The position numbers and the translations under genes are program-made. A stretch of DNA of 64,000 nucleotides from Micromonospora noduli (lineage in GTDB: Bacteria > Actinomycetota > Actinomycetes > Mycobacteriales > Micromonosporaceae), in the NCBI RefSeq assembly GCF_003264365.1, contig NZ_PYAK01000032.1, positions 1-64,000 of the forward strand. Reading direction: 5' to 3'. The notes beneath the pieces are model-generated. The model was not told where the DNA came from. It searched no databases and was given only the letters and a program-made list of their open reading frames with translations. Numbering within the stretch: position 1 is the first letter of the stretch; each line of letters begins with the position of its first letter. Of this stretch, positions 7,997 to 16,701 are shown piece by piece.

Positions 7997-9438
7997 TGCT
8001 TACCCCACCATTCCCGGAAGGTCTGCGACGCGGGCAGCGGCAGGTCGCGCGACCGGGTCCACGCCGAGGCGGGCCAGGGCAGTCGCCGCAGCGTCCGAGC
8101 GCCGGTGCGCCGCTCACGGTACGCGCCGAGCGGCCCCGCGCCGGCCCGGGCCAATCGCAGGGCGGCGGCCCACCGTCGGGGGCTGCGCATCACCCAGGAC
8201 AGGACGCGCATGGTGGCCCGTTCGACGGGCGGGTGCGGTGCCTGCTGGCGGAGGTGGACCAGGATCTCCGGAATGTTGATTTTCACTGGGCACACGTCGT
8301 AGCAGGCGCCGCAGAGGGTCGACGCGTACGGCAGCGAGGCGTTGTCGGCCACGCCGGTCAGCTGCGGCGACAGGATCGCCCCGATCGGCCCCGGATACAC
8401 CGAGCCGTACGCGTGCCCGCCGGCCCGCTCGTACACCGGGCAGACGTTGAGGCACGCGGAGCAGCGGATGCAGGACAGCGCCGGCCGCCCGACCGGATCG
8501 GCTAGCACCGCGGACCGACCATTGTCGACGAGCACGATGTGCACGTCCTGCGGGCCGTCGCCGGGCGTGACACCGGTCCACATCGAGGTGTACGGGTTCA
8601 TCCGCTCGCCGGTCGAGGATCGGGGCAGCAGTTGCAGGAAGACCTCCAGGTCGGTGAAGGTCGGCAGCAGCTTCTCGACGCCGACGACGCTGATCAGCGT
8701 CTCGGGGAGGGTGAGGCACATGCGGCCGTTGCCCTCGGACTCCACCACCACGAGCGTGCCGGTGTCGGCGACGGCGAAGTTCGCGCCGGAAACGGCGACC
8801 CGGGCCGAGAGGAAACGCCGTCGCAGGTGGGCGCGGGCCGCCTCGGCCAGCGCGGCCGGTTCGTCGCTCAGGTCGGCCGGCGCGTCGGCCATGCGACGCT
8901 GGAAGATCTCCCGGATCTGGGCCCGGTTGTAGTGGATCGCCGGCACCAGGATGTGCGAGGGGGTGTCGTCGCCCAGCTGCACGATCAGTTCCGCCAGATC
9001 GGTCTCGTACGCCGCGATCCCGGCGGCCTCCAGCGCCTCGTTGAGCTCGATCTCCTGGGTCGCCATCGACTTGACCTTCACGACCTCGTCGGCCCCGGCG
9101 GCCCGGGTCAACGCGACCACGATCCGGCACGCCTCGGCCGCGTCGCGGGCCCAGTGCACTGTGGCGCCGGCAGCGGTGGCGGACGCCTCGAACTGCTCCA
9201 GCAGCTCCGGCAACCGACGTTGGACGTCCGCCTTGATCGCCGAGCCGGCGTCGCGCAGGGCCTCCCAGTCGGGTACCTCGTCGACGACCCGGGCTCGCTT
9301 GGCCCGGATCGTGCGGGTGGCCCGGTGCAGGTTGGCCCGGAGTTGCGTGTCGGCGACGGCCGGCTTGGCGGCGGTGGGAAACGGCAGCGGTGTGCGGATC
9401 CGCCCGCCACCGGTGGCGGGTGCGACCGGTGGGTTCAT
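7993..9438 (-). CDS. lutB: Lactate utilization protein B (iron-sulfur subunit)
   Basis: 481 aa LutB/YkgF protein. The N-terminal two thirds is the LUD domain with KVKSMATQEIELNEALEAAG and an ADTGTLVVVESEGNGRM segment. The C-terminal third carries two 4Fe-4S motifs, CIRCSACLNVCPVY (about residue 324) and CGACYDVCPVKI (about 374). It is the electron-transfer core of the L-lactate oxidising complex. The ATG at 9438 overlaps the lutA stop (ATGA), fixing the start; the longer open frame upstream is antisense filler inside lutA. The neighbouring fucose pathway is expected to produce L-lactate, which gives this complex a local substrate. Confidence 0.92.
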   Translation of the reverse strand: MNPPVAPATGGGRIRTPLPFPTAAKPAVADTQLRANLHRATRTIRAKRARVVDEVPDWEALRDAGSAIKADVQRRLPELLEQFEASATAAGATVHWARDAAEACRIVVALTRAAGADEVVKVKSMATQEIELNEALEAAGIAAYETDLAELIVQLGDDTPSHILVPAIHYNRAQIREIFQRRMADAPADLSDEPAALAEAARAHLRRRFLSARVAVSGANFAVADTGTLVVVESEGNGRMCLTLPETLISVVGVEKLLPTFTDLEVFLQLLPRSSTGERMNPYTSMWTGVTPGDGPQDVHIVLVDNGRSAVLADPVGRPALSCIRCSACLNVCPVYERAGGHAYGSVYPGPIGAILSPQLTGVADNASLPYASTLCGACYDVCPVKINIPEILVHLRQQAPHPPVERATMRVLSWVMRSPRRWAAALRLARAGAGPLGAYRERRTGARTLRRLPWPASAWTRSRDLPLPASQTFREWWGKQ

Positions 9439-10145
9439 GAGGTGGCTCCCGTCTCGGCGAGGATCTCGGCGTAGTGCACGGCCCGTACGCCCGACCGGTG
9501 GCGGTCGAGGCCGCCGCCGATGTGCGCCAGGCAGGAGTTGTCGGCCGCGGCGAGCACCCGTGCGCCGGTGTCGCGGACCCGGGCGCACTTGTCGGTGAGC
9601 ATCGCGGTGGAGACGTCCGGGTTCTTCAGGGCGAACGTGCCGCCGAAACCACAGCACTCCTCGGCGTCGCCCAGCTCGACCAGCTTGATCCCGCGCACCT
9701 GGCGCAGCAGGGTCAGCGGCCGGTCGCCGAGGCGCAGCAGGCGTAGGCCGTGGCAGGTCGGGTGGTAGGTGACCGTCTCCCGGAACTCGGCGCCGACGTC
9801 GGTGACGCCGAGAACGTCGACGAGCAACTCGGACAGCTCGTACGTGCGGGCGGCCACCGAGGTGGCGGGCGGGTGCAGGCTCGGGTACTGGTCGCGGATC
9901 ATCGCGGTGCACGACCCGGACGGCGCGACGATGGCGTCGTAGGAGTCGAAGACGTCGACGTAGTTGCGCACCATCGGCATGGCCTCGGCCCGGTAACCCG
10001 TGTTGGCGTGCATCTGCCCGCAACAGGTCTGCTCGGTGGGGAACTCGACGGTGTGGCCGAGTCGCCGCAGGATGCGGGTGACCGCGATGCCGGTGGCCGG
10101 GAACGCGAGGTCGTTGACGCAGGTGATGAAGAGGGCGATCCGCAT
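9435..10145 (-). CDS. lutA: Lactate utilization protein A (CCG-domain oxidoreductase)
   Basis: 236 aa LutA/YkgE protein with two cysteine-rich CCG domains. These are TCCGQMHANTG near residue 40 with SGSCTAMI, and ECCGFGGTF near residue 165 with DNSCLAHIGGG. A third conserved segment is HPTCHGLR. Such domains ligate iron-sulfur clusters and resemble heterodisulfide reductase and glycolate oxidase subunits. The ATG at 10145 has GAGGAG five bases upstream. The gene starts 28 bp after the gntR stop and is translationally coupled to lutB, so regulator and enzyme genes probably share a transcript. Confidence 0.92.
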   Translation of the reverse strand: MRIALFITCVNDLAFPATGIAVTRILRRLGHTVEFPTEQTCCGQMHANTGYRAEAMPMVRNYVDVFDSYDAIVAPSGSCTAMIRDQYPSLHPPATSVAARTYELSELLVDVLGVTDVGAEFRETVTYHPTCHGLRLLRLGDRPLTLLRQVRGIKLVELGDAEECCGFGGTFALKNPDVSTAMLTDKCARVRDTGARVLAAADNSCLAHIGGGLDRHRSGVRAVHYAEILAETGATS

Positions 10146-10173
10146 GGCGGCTCCTCGGAGGTGTGGGGGTGGG

Positions 10174-10893
10174 TCACGCCGAGTCGCGCGGTGTTCCGGG
10201 GCTGGGGAGCTGGTCGAAGGCGGGCAGGTGACGCTCCCGGGCGGCGCTGAGGTGGGCGCGCATCGCCTCGGTGGCGGCTGCCGCGTCCCCGGCGACGATG
10301 GCGGCGGCGATGCGCTGGTGCTCGGTGTTGGTGTCCGGCGCACCGGCGACCGGGAAGTACAGCCGGTGCAGGTGCAGGTGTGAGTGCAGCCGCGTGATGG
10401 TGTCCCGCAGCAGAGGGCTGCCGGAGACCTCCGCGATCAGGTCGTGGAACTTCGCGTCCAGCGCGGTGAAGGCGGCGTGTCGGCGATAGCCGTCGCCGGC
10501 CTCCACGTCGATGCTCGCCGCCGCCTCGGCGCTGATCCGTTGGCGGGCTTCGGCGGAGGCGTGCGTGGCGGCCCGTCCGGCGGTGGCGCCCTCCAGCAGT
10601 TGGCGGACGTCGAACAGGTCGTCGAACTCGGCGCGGCTCAGCAGCGGCGTGGTGGTGTAGCCGGAGAGCGGGCGTTTACGGACCAGGCCGTCGGCCTCCA
10701 GCCGGGCGAGGGCCTCGCGGACCGGGGTGGGGGAGACGTCCAGCTCCCGCGCCAGCGCGTCGATGTTGACCCGTTCGCCGGGGGGAAGGATGTGGTCCAT
10801 GACCAGCGTCTTTATCGACTCGTAGACGTCCTCGGTGAGGGTGAGTCGACGGGCGGGACGGAGTCGACCCTCGCGAGGTTCCTGCTGGGCCAT
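10174..10893 (-). CDS. GntR family regulator (FCD subfamily), probable fucose/lactate locus repressor
   Basis: 239 aa. The N-terminal winged helix-turn-helix (about residues 17-80) includes the GntR recognition segment ELDVSPTPVREALARLEADG. The C-terminal all-helical FCD effector domain has metal-ligand histidines in KFHDLIAEVSGSPLLRD and near EAMRAHLSAARERHL. The ATG at 10893 has GAGGAG five bases upstream. The gene sits at the hinge between lutABC (same strand, downstream) and the divergent sugar uptake/L-fucose operon. A 10-bp palindrome lies in the shared intergenic region. Repression of both arms, relieved by a fucose-derived acid or by L-lactate (as for LldR), is the most economical reading but is inferred. 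Confidence 0.85.
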   Translation of the reverse strand: MAQQEPREGRLRPARRLTLTEDVYESIKTLVMDHILPPGERVNIDALARELDVSPTPVREALARLEADGLVRKRPLSGYTTTPLLSRAEFDDLFDVRQLLEGATAGRAATHASAEARQRISAEAAASIDVEAGDGYRRHAAFTALDAKFHDLIAEVSGSPLLRDTITRLHSHLHLHRLYFPVAGAPDTNTEHQRIAAAIVAGDAAAATEAMRAHLSAARERHLPAFDQLPSPGTPRDSA

Positions 10894-10913
10894 CTCGTCT
10901 CCTCAGCAACCCC

Positions 10914-10966
10914 TTGACTGTGCCGGTGTGAGCGAGTACACACTAGCAAAGCAACATCCTATAGGA
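10914..10966 (+). promoter_or_regulatory. Divergent-region promoter with GntR-type operator
   Basis: TTGACT (10914-10919) and TACACA (10937-10942) are 17 bp apart and suit a housekeeping-type promoter firing rightward into the sugar ABC operon. Just downstream, near the expected transcription start, lies the perfect palindrome TCCTATAGGA (10957-10966). Its size and position suit an FCD-type GntR repressor that would block the rightward promoter and possibly its own leftward one. This is sequence-based prediction only. Confidence 0.5.
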
Positions 10967-11017
10967 AATAGGTTCCCTCGCCACCGTCTCGCCACCACCA
11001 CCCCCGAGGAGACGAAC

Positions 11018-12067
11018 ATGTCGCGCAGAATGCTGTCCCGAATCGGCTCCGGCCTGACCGTCGTGGCCCTCGCCACGACCACTGTGGCCTGCACGAAGAA
11101 GAGCGACACCACCGACGCCGAAGCCGGTGGCCGGGAACCGGCGCAGGTCAAGGTCGCGCTCGTACCCGGCGGCTCACACCCGTACTTCCAGCCCTGGAAG
11201 GACGCCGGGGCCAAGGCCAAGACGGAGCTGGCTCTCGGCGACGTCACCTTCAACGAGACCGCGGGCTGGGACCAGACCAAGCAGAACGACGTGCTCAAGT
11301 CCCTGGCAGCGCAGGGCTACAACGCCTTCGGCGTCTTCGGCGTCTCGCCGGACAACATCAACTCCACCTTCGAGGACCTCAAGCGGCAGGGCTTCCCCGT
11401 CGGCTCCCTGGCCTCCTGCCCGGCCGGGGCCAACAAGGCCGACTTCTGCCTCTCCACGGACGTGGAGGTCGCCGCCTACAAGGGCGCCAAGGCCGCCATC
11501 GACGCGATGGGCGGTCAGGGCAACCTGGTGCACCTGACCGGGAACAAGGTCGACTCCAACACCCAGCGCCGGATCGCGGGCGTGGAGAAGGCGGTCGCCG
11601 AAACCGGTGGCAAGGTGACACTGCTCCAGAGCGTCACCGACATCGACAAGGATCTGCAGAGCGCGCAGAGGGCCGTGGCCGACCTGCTCGCCGCGAAGGG
11701 CCGCCAGATCCAGGCGATCGTGAACACCGCCTACAACCCGGCGGTCGCCTCGGCCGAGGGCGTCCGCCAGTCCAAGCTTCCCATCAAGGTCATCGCCATC
11801 GACGACGACCCGACGGTCCTCGACGGGCTGCGCGGCGGCTCGGTGGCCGCCACCGTCCTGCAGAACCCGGTCGGTCAGGCGCAGGTCGGCTCGTACGCCC
11901 TGATGAAGCTCAGCGGCGGCTGCACCATGGCCGAACCCGGAGTGACAATCGACTCGGGCTCGTTCGTGGTGACCACTGACAACCTGGACGGCTACGAGGC
12001 CGACCGCACCGCCACCACCGAGGCACTGCGCAAGAAGTTCGACGGCGACCTGCTCAAGTGCAGCTGA
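11018..12067 (+). CDS. Sugar ABC transporter substrate-binding lipoprotein (ribose-type), probable L-fucose binding
   Basis: 349 aa periplasmic-binding-protein-4 (RbsB-like) protein. A signal peptide ends in a lipobox around TVAC, giving a lipid-anchored binding protein. The body shows the two-lobe sugar-binding pattern: VALVPGGSHPYFQPWKDAG at the N-terminal strand, STDVEVAAYKGAKAA in the middle and AIDDDPTVLDGLRGG late. GAGGAG lies six bases before the ATG at 11018. It is the first gene of an operon that continues through two permeases, an ATPase and L-fucose degradation enzymes. L-fucose or a related 6-deoxy or galacto-configured sugar is therefore the inferred ligand. Confidence 0.88.
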   Translation: MSRRMLSRIGSGLTVVALATTTVACTKKSDTTDAEAGGREPAQVKVALVPGGSHPYFQPWKDAGAKAKTELALGDVTFNETAGWDQTKQNDVLKSLAAQGYNAFGVFGVSPDNINSTFEDLKRQGFPVGSLASCPAGANKADFCLSTDVEVAAYKGAKAAIDAMGGQGNLVHLTGNKVDSNTQRRIAGVEKAVAETGGKVTLLQSVTDIDKDLQSAQRAVADLLAAKGRQIQAIVNTAYNPAVASAEGVRQSKLPIKVIAIDDDPTVLDGLRGGSVAATVLQNPVGQAQVGSYALMKLSGGCTMAEPGVTIDSGSFVVTTDNLDGYEADRTATTEALRKKFDGDLLKCS

Positions 12068-13155
12068 TGTCGACAATCACCGGGGCCGAGGCGTACCTCG
12101 TCGACATTCCTGTCGAGACCGTCCGCACCGACGCGGTACAGGCGTTCCTCAAACAGGAGACGCTCTTCGTCGAGGTGCGCACGGCCGACGGCGGGCACGG
12201 CACGGGGTACGCGTACACGATCGGGACCGGCGGCACCGCGGTGCTCGCGCTGCTGCGCGACTACCTGCTGCCGCACCTGGTCGGCCGGGATGCCGCCCGG
12301 GTGGAGGCGGTCTGGCGGGACCTGCACGCCGCCACCCGCGCCACAGCGGTCGGGGCCATCACCTCGTTGGCGCTCGCCGCGATCGACACCGCGCTGTGGG
12401 ACCTGCGGGCCCGCGCCGCCGGCCTGCCGCTGTGGGTGCTCGCCGGTGGCGCGAAGGACCGCATCCCGTTGTACGACACCGAGGGTGGCTGGCTGCACCT
12501 CACCGAGGACGAGCTGGTCGCCGGCGCGAAGGCGTCCCAGGCGGCCGGCTGGCCCGGCGTCAAGCTGAAGGTCGGCAAGCCCAACCCGGCCGAGGACGCC
12601 GCTCGCATCGGCGCGGTCCGGGCGGCCCTCGGCGACCACTTCGACGTGATGGTCGACGCCAACCAGTCGCTGACCGCCGCCGAGGCGATCCGCCGGGCCC
12701 GGCTGCTCGAACCGCACCAGCTCGCCTGGTTCGAGGAGCCGCTGCCCGCCGACGACGTAGCCGGGCACGAGCTGCTGGCCCGCGCGACGAGCATCCCGGT
12801 CGCGGTCGGAGAGTCGATGTACTCGATCGGCCAGTTCGCCGAGTACCTACGCCGGCAGGCGGCCGGCGTCGTCCAGGTCGACGTCGCGCGCATCGGTGGC
12901 ATCACCCCGTGGCTCAAGGTGGCGCACCTGGCCGAGGCGTGCAACGTGGTGGTCTGCCCGCACTTCCTGATGGAACTGCACGTGAGCCTCTGCGCGGCCG
13001 TGCCGAACAGCCGCTACGTCGAGCACATCCCGCAACTGCGCGCGATCACCCGGACCGAGATCGCGATCGTCGACGGTCACGCGCTTGCCCCCGGCGAGCC
13101 GGGCCTCGGCATCGACTGGGACCGCGACGCGATCGAGGACAGGAGGGTGGCGTGA
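12067..13155 (+). CDS. Enolase-superfamily enzyme, mandelate racemase subgroup (sugar-acid dehydratase-like)
   Basis: 362 aa. The N-terminal capping domain is followed by a TIM barrel with a complete catalytic set. GVKLKVGK carries the K-x-K base motif. The metal ligands are in MVDANQ (Asp), WFEEPL (Glu) and VGESM (Glu). VQVDVARIGGIT and CPHFLMELH supply the Asp-His dyad. These define the mandelate racemase group, whose members include many sugar-acid dehydratases. The ATG at 12067 overlaps the preceding stop (TGATG). A second, different superfamily member (the fuconate dehydratase at 18579) occurs in the same operon. This one may handle another sugar acid taken up by the transporter; its substrate is unknown. 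Confidence 0.82.
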   Translation: MSTITGAEAYLVDIPVETVRTDAVQAFLKQETLFVEVRTADGGHGTGYAYTIGTGGTAVLALLRDYLLPHLVGRDAARVEAVWRDLHAATRATAVGAITSLALAAIDTALWDLRARAAGLPLWVLAGGAKDRIPLYDTEGGWLHLTEDELVAGAKASQAAGWPGVKLKVGKPNPAEDAARIGAVRAALGDHFDVMVDANQSLTAAEAIRRARLLEPHQLAWFEEPLPADDVAGHELLARATSIPVAVGESMYSIGQFAEYLRRQAAGVVQVDVARIGGITPWLKVAHLAEACNVVVCPHFLMELHVSLCAAVPNSRYVEHIPQLRAITRTEIAIVDGHALAPGEPGLGIDWDRDAIEDRRVA

Positions 13156-14225
13156 AGACGGAAACAGCGCCGGAGGCGCCGGCGGTGCCTCCGGCCGCGG
13201 AGCCCAGGCCGCCGGCCAGGGCCCTGCCGGTCTGGGCGAACCCCCGGCTCGGCCTGCTCATCGTCATCGCCGTGCTGGTCGTCCTCTTCTCGTCGCTCAC
13301 CCCCGCGTTCCTCGACCCCCGCCTCACCCTGGCACCGCTGCAGGCCGACATCAGCGTGTACGTCGTGGTCGGCCTCGCCCAGCTCGCCGTGCTCTCGCTC
13401 GGGCACATGAACATGGCAGTGGGCCGGATGGCGGCGCTGTCCACCTTCGCGATGGGCCTGGCCTACGACCGGCTCGGCGTCCCACTGCTGGTCGGACTGC
13501 TCGTGGGTCTCGCCGTCGGGGCGGGCATCGGCGCGCTCGCCGGCCTGCTCATCGCCAAGACCGGCGTGAACTCCTTCGTGGTCACCCTCGCGCTCGACTT
13601 CGGGCTGCTGGGCCTGGTCACGATCCTCTACACCTGGGCGACCGGCGGGGTGTCGTTCGCGGTGCAGCCGAGTGGGCTCTCCGCCCTGCGCTTCGACACC
13701 TTCGCCGACTACTGCATGGGCGAGGTCTGCGGGCCCCGGATCCCGCTGGTCGTGCCGATCGCGGTCGCCGCGGCGCTCGGTGTGGGGCTGCTGTTCCGGC
13801 ACGCCCGGCTGGGCCGGGAGATCCTGATGACCGGCTCCAACACGGTCGCCGCCGAGCTGTCCGGCATCCCCACGCACCGCCGGGTCGTCGCCGCGCACGC
13901 GTTGAGCGGGCTGCTCGCCGCACTGGCCGGGTTCCTGCTCGCCGCCAACAACGGCGCCTTCTCCGCCAACATCGGGGAGTCGTTCCTGCTGCCGTCGTTC
14001 CTGGCCCCGGTGCTCGGTGGGACGCTGCTCGCCGGTGGTGCGGTCAGCGTCCTCGGCACCGCGCTCGGCGCGACCCTCACCCAGGTCATCTACAAGGGCC
14101 TCAACCTGCTCCAGTTCTCCCTGGAGGAGCTGAAGCTCTACATCGGACTCGTGTTGCTCGCGGCGTTGTCGCTGGACCGGCTACGGGCCGTGCTCGCCGA
14201 GCGAAGGGCGGTGTCATCATCATGA
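13152..14225 (+). CDS. Sugar ABC transporter permease (RbsC-like)
   Basis: 357 aa inner-membrane permease of the branched-chain/ribose type. A proline- and alanine-rich cytoplasmic N-terminus precedes about eight to ten membrane segments from residue 30 on. Typical features are LAQLAVLSLGHMNMAVGRMA near residue 80 and the conserved coupling segment TGSNTVAAELSGIPTHRRVV. The GTG at 13152 follows AGGAGG and overlaps the previous stop (GTGA). The next permease starts in an ATGA overlap with its stop. It forms a heterodimeric channel with that permease. Confidence 0.87.
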   Translation: MKTETAPEAPAVPPAAEPRPPARALPVWANPRLGLLIVIAVLVVLFSSLTPAFLDPRLTLAPLQADISVYVVVGLAQLAVLSLGHMNMAVGRMAALSTFAMGLAYDRLGVPLLVGLLVGLAVGAGIGALAGLLIAKTGVNSFVVTLALDFGLLGLVTILYTWATGGVSFAVQPSGLSALRFDTFADYCMGEVCGPRIPLVVPIAVAAALGVGLLFRHARLGREILMTGSNTVAAELSGIPTHRRVVAAHALSGLLAALAGFLLAANNGAFSANIGESFLLPSFLAPVLGGTLLAGGAVSVLGTALGATLTQVIYKGLNLLQFSLEELKLYIGLVLLAALSLDRLRAVLAERRAVSSS

Positions 14226-15172
14226 GGAGCGTGATCCGGACCAACGAGTTCACCCTCGCGGTGATCGCGGCGCTCGGGTTCGCGGCACTCGCTGTCGCCA
14301 CCGACTTCAACCTGCTCACCGCCGGCACCCTGGACGCCTTTCTGCGCTTCCTCGCCCTGCCGATCGTCATCGGCCTGGCCCAGATGGTGGTTCTCGCCGT
14401 CGGTCAGATGAACCTCTCGGTGGGTGTGCTCACCGGGTTCTGCGCGGTGGCCTCGGGCTGGCTGATGGTTGACGCCGGGCTGCCCGCCCCGGTCGCGGTG
14501 CTCGCCGCGCTTGCCCTCGGCGCCGTCGTCGGGCTGGTCAACGGCCTGTTGGTGATCTTCACCCGGATCAACGGGTTCATCGTCACCCTCGCCACCATGA
14601 CGATCCTCGAAGGGCTGCGGTACGGGGTGAACGGCACCGGCACCTACCAGGGCTACTCGCCCGGCCTGCGCGAGTTCGGTCAGGCGTCAGTGGCCGGCGT
14701 ACCAGTGGTCTTCCTGCTGGCGGTCGTGATCGCCGTCGCGGTCGCCCTCTTCTTCCGGCGCACAGTGCCCGGACGGCACCTGCTCGCCTTCGGCGGCAAC
14801 CCGTTCGCCGCCCGGCTGTCGGGCATCTCCAACGACCGGGCGCTGGTGCTGGCCCACACCCTGTCCGGGCTGCTGGCCGGCTTCGCCGCGGTGATCGTGG
14901 TGGCCGCCTTCGGCTCGGTGAACGCCTCGATCGGCGACGACCTGTTGCTGCCCAGCTTCGCCGCGCCGATCATCGGCGGGGTGGCCCTGGCCGGCGGCAT
15001 GATCAGCGTGACCGGCACGGTTCTCGCCGCCTTCCTGGTGCGGCTGGTCGACGTGAGTCAGTCGCAGTTCGACATCAACCGACGGTGGGTGGACCTCATC
15101 ATCGGCGCTGTCGTCCTCGGCGCGGTGCTGCTCGGTCAGTTCCGCGACAAGCTCTCCGGAGGTCCACGATGA
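14222..15172 (+). CDS. Sugar ABC transporter permease (RbsC-like)
   Basis: 316 aa permease paralogous to its upstream neighbour. Hydrophobic segments cover most of the chain. The family hallmarks are LAQMVVLAVGQMNLSVGVLT near residue 50 and the coupling loop FGGNPFAARLSGISNDRALV. The ATG at 14222 overlaps the preceding stop. Two non-identical permeases, rather than one homodimerising RbsC, place the system with the multi-permease sugar importers such as the rhamnose and AI-2 types. It is followed directly by the double-domain ATPase. Confidence 0.87.
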   Translation: MRSVIRTNEFTLAVIAALGFAALAVATDFNLLTAGTLDAFLRFLALPIVIGLAQMVVLAVGQMNLSVGVLTGFCAVASGWLMVDAGLPAPVAVLAALALGAVVGLVNGLLVIFTRINGFIVTLATMTILEGLRYGVNGTGTYQGYSPGLREFGQASVAGVPVVFLLAVVIAVAVALFFRRTVPGRHLLAFGGNPFAARLSGISNDRALVLAHTLSGLLAGFAAVIVVAAFGSVNASIGDDLLLPSFAAPIIGGVALAGGMISVTGTVLAAFLVRLVDVSQSQFDINRRWVDLIIGAVVLGAVLLGQFRDKLSGGPR

Positions 15173-16701
15173 CCGTCGTGCTGTCCGCCGAGAAACTGGT
15201 CAAGACGTTCCCCGGGGTACGCGCCCTGGACGAGGCGACGCTGACACTGACCGCCGGCAGCGTGCACGCGCTGCTCGGCGAGAACGGCGCCGGCAAGAGC
15301 ACCCTGATCAAGATCCTGACCGGGGTGTACCGACCGGACGGCGGGCAGTTGCGGCTGCCCGGACCCGACGGCGAGCTGCGCGCGGTGCAGCTGGGCAACC
15401 CGCAGGACGCCCAGCGGGCCGGCATCGGTGTCGTGCACCAGGAGCGGAACCTGATCCCGGCGTTCAGCGTCGCCGAGAACATCTGCCTGCAACACCTGCC
15501 CCGCCGCGCCGGCCTGCTCGACCGTGCGGCGCTGCGTACCGAGGCCCGCCGTTGCCTCGACCTGCTCGACCTCGACCTGGACCCCGACCTGCCGGTGTCG
15601 CGGCTGTCGGTGGCCCAGCTGCAACTGGTGGAGATCGCCAAGGCGTTGTCGGCGGAATCGACAGTGCTGCTGCTCGACGAACCGACCGCGTCGCTGACCA
15701 ACGACGAGGCCGACCGGCTCTACGGCATCGTTCGTCGGCTGTCCGAGCGGGGCCACGCCACAGTGCTGGTCAGCCACAAACTGGAGGAGGTCTTCGCGGT
15801 CGCCGACACGGTGACAGTGCTGCGCGACGGGCGCAGCGTCGCCGAGGCGGAACCCCTCGCCGACCACAGCCGCGAGGAGATCGTCGACCTGATGGTCGGC
15901 CGGGCGTACCAGCAGGTGCACCTCGCCGCCCGGACCGTCGCGGCGGATGTCGAACCGGCGCTGGCCCTCGATGCCGTCGCCACCACCGCCGGCCACCACG
16001 ACGTCAGCCTCGCCGTCCGCCCCGGTGAGATCGTCGGCCTGTACGGATTGGTCGGCGCGGGCCGCAGCGAGCTGGCCAAGGCGCTGCTCGGCCTCGACCA
16101 GATCACCGCCGGGGAGGTGCGGGTACACGGCCGTCCGGCCCGGATCCGGGACGTGGGCGATGCCCTGCACCGGTACCGGATCGGCTACGTCACCGAGAAC
16201 CGCAAGGAGGAGGGCCTCTTCCTCGACCAGACCGTGGCCCGCAACACGGCCGTGACGGTGTGGCGCAGGCTGGCCCGGCTCGGGCTGGTCCGGGACCGGG
16301 CGGAGCGGTCCCTGGTCGACGAGTACGCCGATCGGCTGGGCATCCGACTCGCCTCGCCCGACCAGCACGCCGGTCAGCTCTCCGGCGGCAACCAGCAGAA
16401 GGTCAGCCTGGCCAAGTGGCTGGCGGCCGACTGCGACGTGCTCATCATCGACGAGCCCACCGTCGGCATCGACGTACGCACCAAGGCCGCCTTCCACGAG
16501 TTGATCGCCGGCCTCGCCGCGCGGGGAATGGCCATCCTGCTGATCTCGTCGGACCTGCCGGAGATGGTCACCCTCGCCGACCGGATCGCCGTGATGCGGG
16601 AGTTCGCCATTGTTGGTGAACTGGACAACGACCACGACTACGACCGGATGAGTCAGTCGGTGATCCGGTTCATCCACGACGGGCAGGGGGTCGTCGCGTG
16701 A
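15169..16701 (+). CDS. Sugar ABC transporter ATP-binding protein (RbsA/MglA type, two ATPase domains)
   Basis: 510 aa with tandem ATPase domains. Domain 1 (about 1-240) has Walker A GENGAGKST, a variant signature RLSVAQLQLVE and Walker B VLLLDEPTASL. Domain 2 (about 255-500) has a degenerate Walker A GLVGAGRSE, the intact signature LSGGNQQKV and Walker B VLIIDEPTVGID. A degenerate second Walker A is standard for RbsA/MglA/XylG proteins. GGAGG precedes the ATG at 15169, which overlaps the permease stop. It completes a binding protein, two permeases, ATPase importer dedicated to the downstream catabolic genes. Confidence 0.92.
   Translation: MTVVLSAEKLVKTFPGVRALDEATLTLTAGSVHALLGENGAGKSTLIKILTGVYRPDGGQLRLPGPDGELRAVQLGNPQDAQRAGIGVVHQERNLIPAFSVAENICLQHLPRRAGLLDRAALRTEARRCLDLLDLDLDPDLPVSRLSVAQLQLVEIAKALSAESTVLLLDEPTASLTNDEADRLYGIVRRLSERGHATVLVSHKLEEVFAVADTVTVLRDGRSVAEAEPLADHSREEIVDLMVGRAYQQVHLAARTVAADVEPALALDAVATTAGHHDVSLAVRPGEIVGLYGLVGAGRSELAKALLGLDQITAGEVRVHGRPARIRDVGDALHRYRIGYVTENRKEEGLFLDQTVARNTAVTVWRRLARLGLVRDRAERSLVDEYADRLGIRLASPDQHAGQLSGGNQQKVSLAKWLAADCDVLIIDEPTVGIDVRTKAAFHELIAGLAARGMAILLISSDLPEMVTLADRIAVMREFAIVGELDNDHDYDRMSQSVIRFIHDGQGVVA

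Noticed and set aside
12396..13151. Long upstream extension of the first sugar permease frame
   Set aside because: It lies inside the enolase-superfamily gene and is Arg/Gly-rich filler; the true start is the GTG at 13152 with AGGAGG.
15136..16677. A 513-codon minus-strand open frame across the sugar ABC ATPase
   Set aside because: A shadow of the ATPase gene, with no recognisable domain or ribosome site.
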